Part shown: piece after piece, positions 1 to 8,533 of the stretch | How the letters are laid out: each line of letters starts with the position of its first letter | Position numbering within the stretch: position 1 is the stretch's first letter | Virus record (IMG/VR): IMGVR_UViG_3300012930_000328 | Location: 1 to 26,168 of that record | DNA length: 26,168 bases | Direction: 5' to 3' (one strand) | Origin: a virus | Notes under the pieces: model-generated | The model's database searches: none | The model's input: the letters and a program-made list of their open reading frames with translations, nothing else | What the model was told of the DNA's origin: nothing | Made by a program: the position numbers and the translations under genes

Positions 1-1809
1 ATGAGCACTTCGACCTCTCAAAACTCAGCACTGAGCAGCTTGATCAGCTCGAGGACCTTATCGAATCAGCAGTTGTCGACGATCCGGGCACAAGCACGCT
101 TGGAGAGACTGAAGCAGGAAGCGAACCGGCTCAGCAGTGACCTGAGTGAATTTGTTCGCGCCGCGTGGCCGATCCTGGAGCCCGTCACCCAGCTGAGCTG
201 GAACTGGCACCTGGACCTGATCTGCGAATACCTGACACTGATCAAAGAAAACCGCTTCAAAAAAGTGTGCGGCGCGGCGATGGAAGGCATCATCTTTAAT
301 GTCCCGCCGCGGACCATGAAATCGTTGCTGATCACCGTGTTCTTTCCAGTGTGGGTATGGACCAGCGACCCGGCGCGGCGATGGATGTTTGCCAGCTACG
401 CCGAGAAGCTGAGCACGCAGCACAGTGTGTATCGACGGAACGTGATTGAGTCACCGTGGTATCAGCAGCGTTGGGGCCACGTTTTTGCGCTGGCCAAGGA
501 CCAGAACCTAAAAGCGCATTACGAAAACTCCGCACGCGGCGTGATGTTTGCCACCGCGATGCAAGCCGCCGCCACCGGCATGGGCGGCGACGTTCTAGTG
601 TTCGATGATCCCATGAACCCGGACCAGGCGCTCTCTGAAACGGAACGGCAGTCAGTAAATGATCGTTTCAACCAGACCTTCCGCAGCCGGCTGAATGATC
701 CGGCCACGGGTGTGAAGATCCTGGTGATGCAGAGGCTGCATGAAGAAGACCTTACCGGCCACGTGCTCAGCAAAGAGCGCGACTGCTGGGTGCACGTGAA
801 GCTGCCGGCCGTCGCTGAGATATCTGAAGCTATCACGTTCCCGAAGAGTGGCCGCACGGTTGAGCGTCGTCCGAATGATCTGCTCTGGCCCGGGCGTCTG
901 CCGGCCGCGCAGCTTGCTCATTTGAAAATCGGCCTGGGCTCATGGGCCTTTGCCGGACAGTACCAGCAAAACCCGGCGCCGCTGGAAGGCGGCATCATCA
1001 AGCGCAACTGGATCCGTTTTTATCGCGAGCTGCCGGAGCGGTTTGATCTGGTGGTGCAATCGTGGGACTGCACGTTCAAAGGCGAAGGCACGGCGCGCGG
1101 CTCTGACACCGACTTTGTTGCCGGCCAAATCTGGGGCAAGAGCGGCGGCAAATACTTCATGCTTCCCTACCGGATGCATGAGCGCCTGGACTTTGGGCCA
1201 ACCAAAGCGGCGATTCAAGCTTGCCACGCCGCGTACCCGCGCGCCCATGCGATTCTGATTGAAGACAAGGCCAACGGGCCGGCCATCATCAGTGAGCTGC
1301 AACAGGTAATCCCGGGGATCATTGCGATTGATCCGGAAGGCGGCAAACTGGCGCGAGCGCATTCGATCTCGCCGCTGTGGGAGGCAGGCAGTATTGAGTT
1401 GCCTGACCCGCAGATGTTCCACGTTGGCTGGGTGGAGCAGTACATACACAACATCTGCACGTTTCCACAAGCGGCGCACGATGATGACATGGACGCAACG
1501 TCACAAGCGCTGATCTATATGCGCCACAAAATGGGCGGCGGCATTCTGGATTTCTATCGCGGCCACGCGGAACAACAGAGCACCGGGCAGAACGCGGCAC
1601 GCGGGCTTCCAGCAAGAAAAAGCGCACGCGGGCCGGAGACGCGGCTGACGCAGTCGATTAAAGACGCCATGAACACAACTGGCGGGACGATTATGTGCAG
1701 CAGGAACCAATATCCCGAAGTTCGCCAGGCGCTGTTGGAACTTGGCAGTGAAGCTGCACTTGCGGAAGTGAAGCGGAGCGATGAGGTGATGGGATGGGTA
1801 ACGGTGTGA
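1..1809 (+). CDS. terL: Phage terminase large subunit
   Basis: This is the DNA-packaging motor: an ATPase that drives DNA into the prohead and a nuclease that cuts the concatemer. The 602-residue protein has a Walker A-like loop, NVPPRTMKS, at about residues 100-108 (the usual form is PPRhGKS). Walker B is DVLVFDDP at about 196-203, followed by the coupling region. The C-terminal RNase H-like nuclease domain starts with SWDCTFKGE near 354; further acidic positions are EDKANGPA near 421 and HDDDMDA at 493-499. Length and domain order fit an intact protein. The ATG is the first base of the window, so neither its ribosome-binding site nor a longer N-terminus can be judged. The small terminase subunit is presumably just upstream, outside the window. 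Confidence 0.95.
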   Translation: MSTSTSQNSALSSLISSRTLSNQQLSTIRAQARLERLKQEANRLSSDLSEFVRAAWPILEPVTQLSWNWHLDLICEYLTLIKENRFKKVCGAAMEGIIFNVPPRTMKSLLITVFFPVWVWTSDPARRWMFASYAEKLSTQHSVYRRNVIESPWYQQRWGHVFALAKDQNLKAHYENSARGVMFATAMQAAATGMGGDVLVFDDPMNPDQALSETERQSVNDRFNQTFRSRLNDPATGVKILVMQRLHEEDLTGHVLSKERDCWVHVKLPAVAEISEAITFPKSGRTVERRPNDLLWPGRLPAAQLAHLKIGLGSWAFAGQYQQNPAPLEGGIIKRNWIRFYRELPERFDLVVQSWDCTFKGEGTARGSDTDFVAGQIWGKSGGKYFMLPYRMHERLDFGPTKAAIQACHAAYPRAHAILIEDKANGPAIISELQQVIPGIIAIDPEGGKLARAHSISPLWEAGSIELPDPQMFHVGWVEQYIHNICTFPQAAHDDDMDATSQALIYMRHKMGGGILDFYRGHAEQQSTGQNAARGLPARKSARGPETRLTQSIKDAMNTTGGTIMCSRNQYPEVRQALLELGSEAALAEVKRSDEVMGWVTV

Positions 1810-2192
1810 GGTGCTTTTCATCGAGCGCCGCAGGCGCGAAATTATTGAGCCCACCGCGTCAGCGGTGGGAAAGGTGCAATGAATGAGCAAGCCCTGCAAC
1901 CGGAAGCCCAACGCGCACCTCGCGCGGCGGGAAGGGGCGGCATTCGACCCAAGTGCGATGCCTGGAAAAAAATGTCGCCCCTCCGGGGCTCAACCATATT
2001 CCCAGATCACCCAGGCCTTACGGCCTGGGCTCAATAATTTCGCGCCTGCGGCGCTGAAGCTCGCGCTCTGATACGAACCCACGTCCGCGCAGAAGCGTGG
2101 AGAACTACGATCGTGCTATGGAGCATCACAACCCACCGGCCCTTAGCCAAGAACCAAAAGCCAAAAGCAAAGAGCAATTTTTATATTCCATC
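1810..2192. repeat. Non-coding spacer filled with palindromic repeats
   Basis: This gap of about 390 bases carries composite repeats and no convincing gene. At 1820-1860 there is a GCGCCGCAGGCGCG palindrome and a CCCACCGC/GCGGTGGG hairpin. From about 1968 to 2082 there is a minus-strand copy of the composite element also found at 6670-6780. It contains the perfect hairpin CCCAGGCC-ttac-GGCCTGGG (2010-2029), a CCCCTCCGGGG box and an end matching GCTTCAG...GATACGAACC. At 2141-2170 the text GCCAAGAACCAAAAGCCAAAAG is inverted relative to 9838-9862. I read these as host-type dispersed repeats inserted between phage genes. Confidence 0.7.
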
Positions 2193-2206
2193 AAAGGAGA
2201 ACTACC

Positions 2207-2401
2207 TTGGCCAATACTTTAGCGACATTAAAGCACCCTGTCATCGCAGCCAATGGCGGCGCAGGCAACGCACTGGTGGGACCAGCGCCGGCTTCCGTCG
2301 TCGGCACGTTCACGGGCAACACTTATCTTGTGACTGCGAACCAGATTTCCGGTGTTGACACCAGAGACCTGGCGCCGCTGTTGCTCGCCGGCTGGGTTTA
2401 A
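2207..2401 (+). CDS. Small phage protein, possible virion/head accessory protein (TTG start)
   Basis: This 64-residue protein sits between the terminase and the portal genes. The start is taken as TTG at 2207 because AAAGGAGA lies about 8 bases upstream and no ATG follows in the hydrophobic, Gly/Ala/Val-rich N-terminus. The sequence ends with GVDTRDLAPLLLAGWV. That resembles the short C-terminal motif (a V-x-x-x-D-x-x-x-LL-x-AGW pattern) I associate with small virion-associated proteins encoded near head genes. The likeness is weak. No enzyme motif, signal peptide or metal site is visible. The next gene begins 16 bases downstream. Confidence 0.6.
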   Translation: MANTLATLKHPVIAANGGAGNALVGPAPASVVGTFTGNTYLVTANQISGVDTRDLAPLLLAGWV

Positions 2402-2417
2402 CCGGCGATTTACATTT

Positions 2418-2597
2418 ATGAAACACGTTGTAAACCACAATCCCCATGGCCGGTTTGGTCCCGCGCGCTGCGCGGAATGCAACACGCCGCTCGGCCCGGA
2501 CGACGATCAGGCCACAAAGATGTGCCGTGATTGCCAGGACACGCAAATTCAACAAGACGAAATTTTTGAGGTGAGAGATGAAACGAGTTCTAGGTAG
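2418..2597 (+). CDS. Small zinc-ribbon protein
   Basis: This 59-residue protein has two CxxC pairs, C-A-E-C near residues 19-22 and C-R-D-C near 38-41, spaced as in a single zinc ribbon. The tail is acidic (EIFEVRDE). The frame is open further upstream, but ATG at 2418 gives a compact protein beginning MKHVVNHNP, and it follows the stop of the previous gene closely. Its 3' end overlaps the start of the following gene (2578) by 20 bases in another frame, which suggests co-translation. Function is unknown. Small zinc ribbons in phages are often nucleic-acid or protein adaptors, but nothing here identifies a partner. Confidence 0.6.
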   Translation: MKHVVNHNPHGRFGPARCAECNTPLGPDDDQATKMCRDCQDTQIQQDEIFEVRDETSSR

Positions 2598-3159
2598 CTT
2601 ATTGGCGGCAGTTGCGTTGGTTGGATCGGTGGTCGCGTTCTTTCCCACGGCCTTTCCCGCAGGCACGGCCAGCGCGCAAACTTCCGGCCAGTTCCCCGAG
2701 ATGGACAAGAACGGCAAGCCCGTGCTGCCTCGACCCAACCCGTATTTGATCTATTCACCCACGGACCTGGGCCACAGTGCGGCCCCCTTCACGGCCTCAG
2801 GGACAACGGCCCCTACCACGATCATCCGGACCGCCGGCGTCACCAAGCTGACGTATTTTATGAATTGCACGCAGCAGACAAAGCTGACCATGAACGTCTA
2901 CACGGCGGACGATAAGGTGAATCCCCAGTCGGGCGATTTCACGCTCTATGCCAGTTACGATGTAGTGTTGGCCGTGCCCGCCGCTCCTCCGGCAACCCAG
3001 GTTTACATTGCCTCCGAGTTTACGCCCACTGTTACAGCGGGCACACTGACCGGCGGCTTGCCCGTGCGCTTTCCGCAAATCGCAGTCAGCTTTTCTGAAA
3101 CTAATACCAATGCCACGGCTGGGACTTGCACGGACCGCGTGGTCGTTGCTTATAACTGA
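2578..3159 (+). CDS. Exported protein of unknown function in the head module
   Basis: This 193-residue protein has a clear Sec-type signal peptide: MKR, a hydrophobic core of about 18 residues, and an A-S-A cleavage site near residues 31-33. The mature part is Thr/Ala/Val-rich and probably beta-stranded, with two cysteines (C-T-Q-Q near 97 and C-T-D near 185) that could pair after export. The start ATG follows GAGGTGAG by a few bases and lies inside the end of the zinc-ribbon gene. A signal peptide is unexpected between terminase and portal. The gene may be a lysogenic-conversion gene acting at the cell surface rather than a virion component. I do not recognise a family. Confidence 0.75.
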   Translation: MKRVLGSLLAAVALVGSVVAFFPTAFPAGTASAQTSGQFPEMDKNGKPVLPRPNPYLIYSPTDLGHSAAPFTASGTTAPTTIIRTAGVTKLTYFMNCTQQTKLTMNVYTADDKVNPQSGDFTLYASYDVVLAVPAAPPATQVYIASEFTPTVTAGTLTGGLPVRFPQIAVSFSETNTNATAGTCTDRVVVAYN

Positions 3160-3174
3160 CCATTGCATGGAGCG

Positions 3175-3366
3175 GGTCATTTTTCACGGTAGGGCGCGAA
3201 GTAGAAGGGCCCGAGAGATATTGAAGCATGAATACGGCATCGAGGCGCGCTCACGAGAGAGCATCGAGAGAACTCCCTGACGTTGCATCGTAATTCACAC
3301 ATCGTCGGGATCTTTCGCCTTCGTCCTCGCTCCCTTCGGTCGTGCAGCTTGCGCTCAAGATGACAG
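3175..3366. repeat. MITE-like repeat, family A copy 1 (degenerate left end)
   Basis: This is the first of three copies of an element of about 195 bases. Its right part closely matches 5335-5434 and 10015-10113: AACTCCCTGACG, then ATCGTCGGGATCTTTCG, then GCTCAAGATGACAG. The left end, GTCATTTTTCACGG at 3176, is a decayed version of the CTGTCATCCTGAGCG end seen in the other copies. Together with the hairpin repeats at 3454-3517 it fills the 450-base gap before the next gene. I see no gene in that gap. Confidence 0.7.
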
Positions 3367-3453
3367 ATTCGTGCGGTATGGATAGGACACGCAAGTTCAC
3401 GTGCGGTCATGTTGAATCCCGCATGTAGGACCAGCGCTAAAGCACATCTTCTA

Positions 3454-3517
3454 AACGATTTTCTTTCACGGCCCTCAAGGGCCGCTCTTCCACCAATCGC
3501 AGCCGAGGGCGGCTGCG
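3454..3517 (+). repeat. Family C repeat followed by family D hairpin
   Basis: Family C has the consensus AAACGATTNTCTTTCACGG followed by a CCCTnAAGGG palindrome and GCTCTTCCACCA. Related copies lie at 5477-5520, 11541-11588 and 22874-22921, and inverted at 11448-11490 and 22719-22763. At 3498-3517 it is followed by the family D hairpin CGCAGCC-gaggGC-GGCTGCG, which recurs at 8647-8670 and 21038-21061. No coding capacity is evident. Confidence 0.7.
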
Positions 3518-3609
3518 CTCTACAACGCAGAAGAAGTACAGAAAAAACCGGCGAGGGCGCTGGTGCCACACGAGCATCGAACAGCGCCGCTGAAGCACAA
3601 GGAGGGACC

Positions 3610-3777
3610 ATGGACTACAAAGGTGAATATCGTATTGATGAAATGGGCTTGGTCCATTGGCACCAGGGGCTGGCGATCGTGGACGAAGGGATCAAGGCCG
3701 CGTATCGCCAGAGCACTCTCATTGAATTTCTCATCGAGCACAGCGCGATCATGGGCGTAAAAGTTGGGATGGCATAA
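3610..3777 (+). CDS. Small phage protein directly upstream of portal
   Basis: This 55-residue protein starts MDYKGEYRIDEMGL. An AAGGAGGG ribosome-binding site sits just upstream of ATG 3610, which is why I chose this start over the longer open frame running back into repeats. The stop codon is immediately followed by the portal ATG with no spacer, so the two are translationally linked. The protein is a mix of short strand and helix with no signal peptide, membrane segment or recognised motif. Function is unknown; position suggests a head-assembly accessory. Confidence 0.7.
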   Translation: MDYKGEYRIDEMGLVHWHQGLAIVDEGIKAAYRQSTLIEFLIEHSAIMGVKVGMA

Positions 3778-5187
3778 ATGGCGTTCTTTCGCAAAGCAAG
3801 TCCAGCCGGCGGTAAGGCAATCGAACAGGGCATACTGGCGCGCGCCGGGCGCGCGCTCGCAAACCAGCTCAACTACTGGTTCGGCCCGGACCAGCCACAA
3901 CAAGTCAGCGCGCCGGAAGGCACGCAGCCGCGGACATTTGATTATCCCACCGGGTACAACATCAACCTACAGCCGCGCAATCTTGAGGCCGTGAGCTTTG
4001 AGCAATTGCGCAGCCTGGCCGATGGCTGGGACGTGCTGCGGCTGTTCATTGAGAAGGCCAAGGATTCGGTTGCGTCCGTGCCGTGGGAATTTCGCGTGAA
4101 AAAGCAGCCGGGCGAAAAGAAATCCGACTACGCCAGGCGCAACCAGAATGAGCAGCGCCTGAGCGCGATGACGGCATTCTTTGAGCAGCCCGACGGCGAA
4201 CACACATGGCACGAGTGGGTGAAGATGGCGCTGGAAGATGTACTGGTGATTGACGCGCTCTCCATTGCGCCGCTGGCTGACGTCGACGGGACGCTGTGGA
4301 GCGCGGGCGAGCCCAAAGCACTGGACATTATTGACGGCGCTACCATCGCGCGGAAGATCGATCAGAACGGACGCACGCCGTTGCCGCCGTTCGTCGCGTA
4401 TCAGCAAATCATCAAGGGGTTGCCGTCGGTGGACTTCACCCGCGACCAACTCATCTACAAGCCGCGCCACCTGCGCGTACACAAGTTCTTCGGCTTCTCT
4501 CCGGTCGAGCAGATCATTATGACGGTGAACATCGGCCTGCGCCGGCAGATGCACTTGCTCAACTATTACACCGAAGGCAACGTGCCGGAAGCCATCGCAC
4601 AGGTGCCAAAAGAATGGAGCGCCGACCAGATCACGGAATTCCAAGAGTGGTTTGACAGCAAGCTGGCCGGCAATTCAGGGCAGCGCCGGCGCATCACATT
4701 TGTTCCTGATTCCGGCAAGATCACTTTCACGCGCGATCCGCAACTGAAAGACTCGCTCGATGAATGGCTGGTGCGCGTGGTGGCTTATGCCTTCGGCCTG
4801 AGCCCGCAGCAGTTTGTGGCGATGATGAACCGTGCGACAGCGGAAACGTCGGTTGAGCAAGCGGCGAGCGAAGGGCTGTTGCCGATTCTTACGTACGTTG
4901 CCGACGTGGTCAATTTCATTGTGCGCAAATATTGGGGCGACAGCGATATTGAATTCGCCTGGCAAACACAAAGCCAAACCGCGAACCCGGTGGACCAGGC
5001 AACCATTGATGACATCTACATCCGAAACGGCGTGCTCTCCATTGATGAAGTGCGCCACGAACTGGGCAAAGACGCTCTGGGTATTCGCAACGCCGTTATC
5101 ACGACAACGCTCGGCCTGGTGCCGGTGGACGTATCGCAAGAGCAGGCGGACCATCCAGTGGAGCCGGCTGCGGCGAATACGAAATGA
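3778..5187 (+). CDS. Phage portal protein (HK97-type)
   Basis: The portal forms the dodecameric ring at the head vertex through which DNA enters and to which the tail attaches. The 469-residue length is normal for HK97-type portals. Typical features are the N-terminal stem region, the block DVLRLFIEKAKDSVASVPWEF near residues 85-105, G-F-S-P-V-E near 239-244 and GLSPQQFVAMMNRATAETS near 340-358. The last matches the conserved region preceding the crown. The C-terminus is Pro/Ala-rich. It lies between terminase and protease as in other HK97-type modules. The start follows the previous stop codon directly. No sign of truncation. Confidence 0.93.
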   Translation: MAFFRKASPAGGKAIEQGILARAGRALANQLNYWFGPDQPQQVSAPEGTQPRTFDYPTGYNINLQPRNLEAVSFEQLRSLADGWDVLRLFIEKAKDSVASVPWEFRVKKQPGEKKSDYARRNQNEQRLSAMTAFFEQPDGEHTWHEWVKMALEDVLVIDALSIAPLADVDGTLWSAGEPKALDIIDGATIARKIDQNGRTPLPPFVAYQQIIKGLPSVDFTRDQLIYKPRHLRVHKFFGFSPVEQIIMTVNIGLRRQMHLLNYYTEGNVPEAIAQVPKEWSADQITEFQEWFDSKLAGNSGQRRRITFVPDSGKITFTRDPQLKDSLDEWLVRVVAYAFGLSPQQFVAMMNRATAETSVEQAASEGLLPILTYVADVVNFIVRKYWGDSDIEFAWQTQSQTANPVDQATIDDIYIRNGVLSIDEVRHELGKDALGIRNAVITTTLGLVPVDVSQEQADHPVEPAAANTK

Positions 5188-5238
5188 TGACAGGTTCTTA
5201 TCAGGCCCAAGCTTCAGTCATGCGATGACCCCTTGCCT

Positions 5239-5434
5239 CTGTCATCCTGAGCGAAGCGCGAGCGCATGCGAGCGCGCAGTCGAAGGATCCCGAGAATGTC
5301 TGCGCCATGAATGCAGCATCAAGACGTTCTCACGAGAGAACTCCCTGACGCTTCATGGCAGATGAAACATCGTCGGGATCTTTCGACTTCGGCCTTGCTC
5401 CCTGCGGTCGTTCGGCCTGCGCTCAAGATGACAG
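5239..5434. repeat. MITE-like repeat, family A copy 2
   Basis: This 196-base element has terminal inverted repeats CTGTCATCCTGAGC / GCTCAAGATGACAG (13 of 14 bases complementary). A second nested inverted pair follows: AGTCGAAGGATCCCGA / TCGGGATCTTTCGACT. It could fold into one long hairpin. It lies in the 349-base gap between the portal and protease genes. It is preceded by a GGTTCTTATCAG...GCTTCAG box (5193-5217) and followed by a family C repeat (5477-5520). No transposase is encoded. Confidence 0.8.
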
Positions 5435-5536
5435 GTTAAGACGATCTGGTTTTTCCCAAGATTAAAGTGCATTTTCCAGAACATTCTCTTTTCGCAGCCG
5501 GAAGGCCGCTCTTCCACCAAGCCACAGGAGTATCCA

Positions 5537-6640
5537 ATGAAAAACTCTCTGCACTTATTTGCCCAGTTGGCCAAGATCGATGAATCTAAGCATGAAGTCT
5601 GGGGCGTGGCCACGGCTGAGATGGTCGATAAAGAAGGCGAGATCTTTGATTACGCCAGCAGCAAGCCCTACTTCAAAGCCTGGTCGGACGAGATCGCCAA
5701 AGCCACGGACGGCAGGAGTCTGGGCAACGTGCGTGAAATGCACGAGGCTTCGGCTGTCGGCAAGCTGGTGGCGCTCAACTTTGATGACGAGCTGAAGCAA
5801 ATCTATGTCGGCGCAAAGATCGTTGATCAAACCGCCTGGCAGAAATGCGCGGAGGGCGTGTACACCGGGTTCTCCATCGGCGGCCAATACGTGAAGGCGT
5901 GGAAAGACGGCGAGTACACACGCTTCGCCGCGGACCCGGCAGAGATCAGCGTCGTCGACAACCCTTGCGTTGCCGGCGCGCACTTTACCGCGGTGAAGGT
6001 GGATGGCCAGATCGAAATAAGGAAGTTCGCTATGACGAAACAAGAATTGGGCAAGACCGGCGCCAAACATTCAGCGGAGACCAAGGCGCACCATGAAGCC
6101 ATCCACCAATGCCTGGGCAAGATCGCCGCGGCCGCTGCCGATGCGCAGGACCACATCAATGCCCTGATGGACAAAGACGAAGGCGGCGCGGAGATGGCCG
6201 CTTGGGCAAAAGTTCACAAACATTCGGCGGAGACGCCGGAAATTCAAACCGGAGAGCTACAAATGTTGGATCCAAGAGAAAAAGAGCAGTTGGAAAGGGC
6301 CCGCGCCGATTCCGCTTCCTCGCTCTCGAAAATTGAGGAAGTGGAAGAGACGGTAAGAGAGATGAAGAAAGGGCAGGAGCAGATCGCGGCATCCATTGCC
6401 AACCTCACCAAGATCATCGCCAAAATGGCGGGCATCGACGAGAGCGGCTCGGCCGTTCAGAAAGTCCACCGCACCAGCGCACCGCAGTTCATCACCAAAG
6501 AGCAAGATAGTGGCGGCGCCGGAGCCAACGATTTTTCCAAGTTGAAGCCGGAAGAGCGCATCCATGAAGAGATGAAGAAAGCGCTGATGAATCCGGTGCT
6601 GAGCCAGGAACAGCCCGGCTTCTACCGCGCAGCCCGATAA
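5537..6640 (+). CDS. Prohead serine protease fused to a scaffold-like C-terminal region (XkdF-like)
   Basis: The N-terminal part, about residues 1-160, is an HK97-type prohead protease. It would cleave scaffold and capsid N-termini during head maturation. Candidate catalytic residues are His69 in REMHEASA, Ser113 in GVYTGFSIGG and Asp141 in EISVVDNP. The opening E-V-W-G-V-A-T-A-E-M-V-D-K-E-G-E is typical of the XkdF-like branch. The second half, about 160-367, is charged and helical, with a coiled-coil-like stretch around residues 245-300 (EKEQLERARADS onward). It probably acts as the internal scaffold, since no separate scaffold gene is present before the capsid gene. ATG 5537 follows CACAGGAG closely. 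Confidence 0.85.
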   Translation: MKNSLHLFAQLAKIDESKHEVWGVATAEMVDKEGEIFDYASSKPYFKAWSDEIAKATDGRSLGNVREMHEASAVGKLVALNFDDELKQIYVGAKIVDQTAWQKCAEGVYTGFSIGGQYVKAWKDGEYTRFAADPAEISVVDNPCVAGAHFTAVKVDGQIEIRKFAMTKQELGKTGAKHSAETKAHHEAIHQCLGKIAAAAADAQDHINALMDKDEGGAEMAAWAKVHKHSAETPEIQTGELQMLDPREKEQLERARADSASSLSKIEEVEETVREMKKGQEQIAASIANLTKIIAKMAGIDESGSAVQKVHRTSAPQFITKEQDSGGAGANDFSKLKPEERIHEEMKKALMNPVLSQEQPGFYRAAR

Positions 6641-6669
6641 ACCGTTTAGGTGGAAGTCTTTTTTCGACA

Positions 6670-6850
6670 GATTTGTATCAGGGCACGAGCTTCAGCGCCT
6701 CAGGCGCGAAAGAGGTTAGCCCAGGCCGTAAGGCTGGGTGATCTTGAGAGTGCGATTAAACCCCGGAGGGGCGACACTTGCGCACTTGCGCACACTACGT
6801 CGAATCCCACCCTTCGCAAGAACCAAGGGCGCGAAGGATGGGGCACCCAA
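6670..6850. repeat. Composite palindromic repeat, plus-strand copy, and GCGAAGG hairpin
   Basis: The stretch 6670-6780 is the inverted copy of 1968-2082. It holds in order GTATCAGGGCACGAGCTTCAG, a CGCCTCAGGCG palindrome, CCCAGGCCGTAAGGCTGGG and CCCCGGAGGGGCGACA. It is followed at 6806-6846 by CCCACCCTTCGC...GCGAAGGATGGGG, an imperfect hairpin. These occupy most of the 333-base gap between protease and capsid genes. A short open frame here overlaps the repeat and is not believable as a gene. Confidence 0.75.
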
Positions 6851-6973
6851 TATCAAGGTGATTCCACAAACAATTCCAACGGCAGAGATACTTTCCGCTA
6901 AGCATTTTTTTACAGGCCGCACCTGGCGCACACCAACCACTCTTTTACCAGGCTGAGAAAACGGACTACGACA

Positions 6974-8488
6974 ATGTTCGAAGATGTGACCCAGCAGACG
7001 ATTGATCTGCTGAACAGGATGCCCGCAAACGGCGCACTCTCTAAAACCACGATTAGCCAATCTCTTGCCGCAAACGGCCTGAACGCATTTGATCTGCGCG
7101 GGCCGGCGGTGAGTCTTTACCCCGTGCTCACGCCGCTGCGCAACACGCTGCCGCGTGAAATCAGCCAGCAGGGCGACACGGCCACACGCTGGAAAGCCAT
7201 CGTCGGCGTTAACACGGCCAACAACCCAATTCTTACAGCGGGCGTGCAAGAAGGCCGGCGCGGCGGTGAAATTGCCGTCACCGAGCAAGATTTCATCGCC
7301 ACGTACGCCGGGTTGGGACTGGAAGCTTCCATCAACTGGGAAGCTGTCTGGTCCGGTGGCAAGGTGTTTGACAACAAAGCTACGCTGACCAAGGCGCTGC
7401 TTAATTCCGTGATGATCGCGGAAGAAGCTGTGCTGCTGGCGGGAAATGCCTCGCTGGTGCTCGGTCCTCTTTCCGCTCCGGTAATCGGGACCGCGGTGGC
7501 GAACGGCAATCTCACCGTACAGACGGCAAACCTTGTCTTCTGCGTGGCGCTCACGTTGGAAGGTTTGCGCCTGGCCACCGGCAACATCAATGGCCAGGGA
7601 TTGCAGCCGGTCGTTTCAACCACCACCATCAAATCTACTGTCAGCCGCACCAACATTGACGGCAGCAGCACCGTGTTTAACGGCGGCGCCTCGCAAGTGA
7701 GTCCGGCTTCGAACGCCGTGGATACCACAGCCGGCTTCAGGACCTTACCCGTTACCATCCCCGCGGTAAGGGGCGCTGTTGCTTATGCGTGGTTTATCGG
7801 TCTCGCCATAGGGACCGCCAAACTGGCCGCTATCACCACCACCAACTCCGTGGTGCTCAACACCGATCCGATAAGCACACAGGTGGCAAGCGTTTTCAGT
7901 CCGCAGGATTTTTCCACGAACGCCACCGAGTTTGACGGCTTCCTGACGCTGGCGGCCAAAACGAGCAGCGGCGCTTACTTCAAGAGCCTGGACGGCGCCT
8001 TCCTCACATCCGATGGCGCGAACGGGATCGTGGAGATTGACGCCGCGCTGCAAAGCTTCTGGGACAATGCCCGCCTCAGCCCCAATGAGATCTGGATACA
8101 CTCCCAGGAAGCGCGCAACATCAACAAGAAGATCATCAACGCCGGCACCAGTTCGCTGGTGCGGTTCACCACGCAACAGGCCAACGAGCCGTTCATTATG
8201 GGCGGTACGTCGGTGGCCAAGTACTGGAACAAGTTCACCGCGCAATGGATTGACCTGAACATCCACCCGGCCATGCCGGCTGGGATGATGCTGTTCAAGA
8301 CCAATGAAATTCCCTATCCGATGGCGGAAGTGGGCGCAGTCAACCTGGTCCGCTGCCGGCGCGACTACTACCAGATCGAGTGGCCGTTTGTTTCGCGCCA
8401 GTACGTCTACGGCGTGTACACGGACGAAGTTCTGGTCTGCCGTGCACCGCTCGGCTTGGGCGTGATCGCGAACATTGCCAACGGCTAA
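6974..8488 (+). CDS. Phage major capsid protein (HK97 fold, with insertion domain)
   Basis: This is the main shell subunit, identified mainly by position directly after the protease/scaffold gene and by the pattern of its sequence. The N-arm is followed by a hydrophobic/polar segment (YPVLTPLRNTLPRE near residues 49-62) and an E-loop-like region rich in Gly and Arg. A C-terminal P/A-domain-like region runs from about residue 310. At 504 residues it is longer than the usual 300-400. The extra length appears to be a Thr/Val/Ala-rich, beta-predicted insertion at about residues 165-305, possibly Ig-like and surface-exposed. The ribosome-binding site before ATG 6974 is weak, odd for the most abundant virion protein. 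Confidence 0.82.
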   Translation: MFEDVTQQTIDLLNRMPANGALSKTTISQSLAANGLNAFDLRGPAVSLYPVLTPLRNTLPREISQQGDTATRWKAIVGVNTANNPILTAGVQEGRRGGEIAVTEQDFIATYAGLGLEASINWEAVWSGGKVFDNKATLTKALLNSVMIAEEAVLLAGNASLVLGPLSAPVIGTAVANGNLTVQTANLVFCVALTLEGLRLATGNINGQGLQPVVSTTTIKSTVSRTNIDGSSTVFNGGASQVSPASNAVDTTAGFRTLPVTIPAVRGAVAYAWFIGLAIGTAKLAAITTTNSVVLNTDPISTQVASVFSPQDFSTNATEFDGFLTLAAKTSSGAYFKSLDGAFLTSDGANGIVEIDAALQSFWDNARLSPNEIWIHSQEARNINKKIINAGTSSLVRFTTQQANEPFIMGGTSVAKYWNKFTAQWIDLNIHPAMPAGMMLFKTNEIPYPMAEVGAVNLVRCRRDYYQIEWPFVSRQYVYGVYTDEVLVCRAPLGLGVIANIANG

Positions 8489-8533
8489 ACCTTCTAGCGG
8501 TCCCACAGCCTGGTGACCGCTGGAAACCCTGAT

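Noticed and set aside
1883-2071. Short + open frame in the first spacer
   Set aside because: It runs through palindromic repeats and has no ribosome-binding site.
3967-4644. Minus-strand open frame opposite the portal gene
   Set aside because: Fully covered by the portal gene and without any recognisable protein pattern.
6650-6901. Short + open frames before the capsid gene
   Set aside because: They coincide with the composite repeat at 6670-6850 and have no protein-like pattern.
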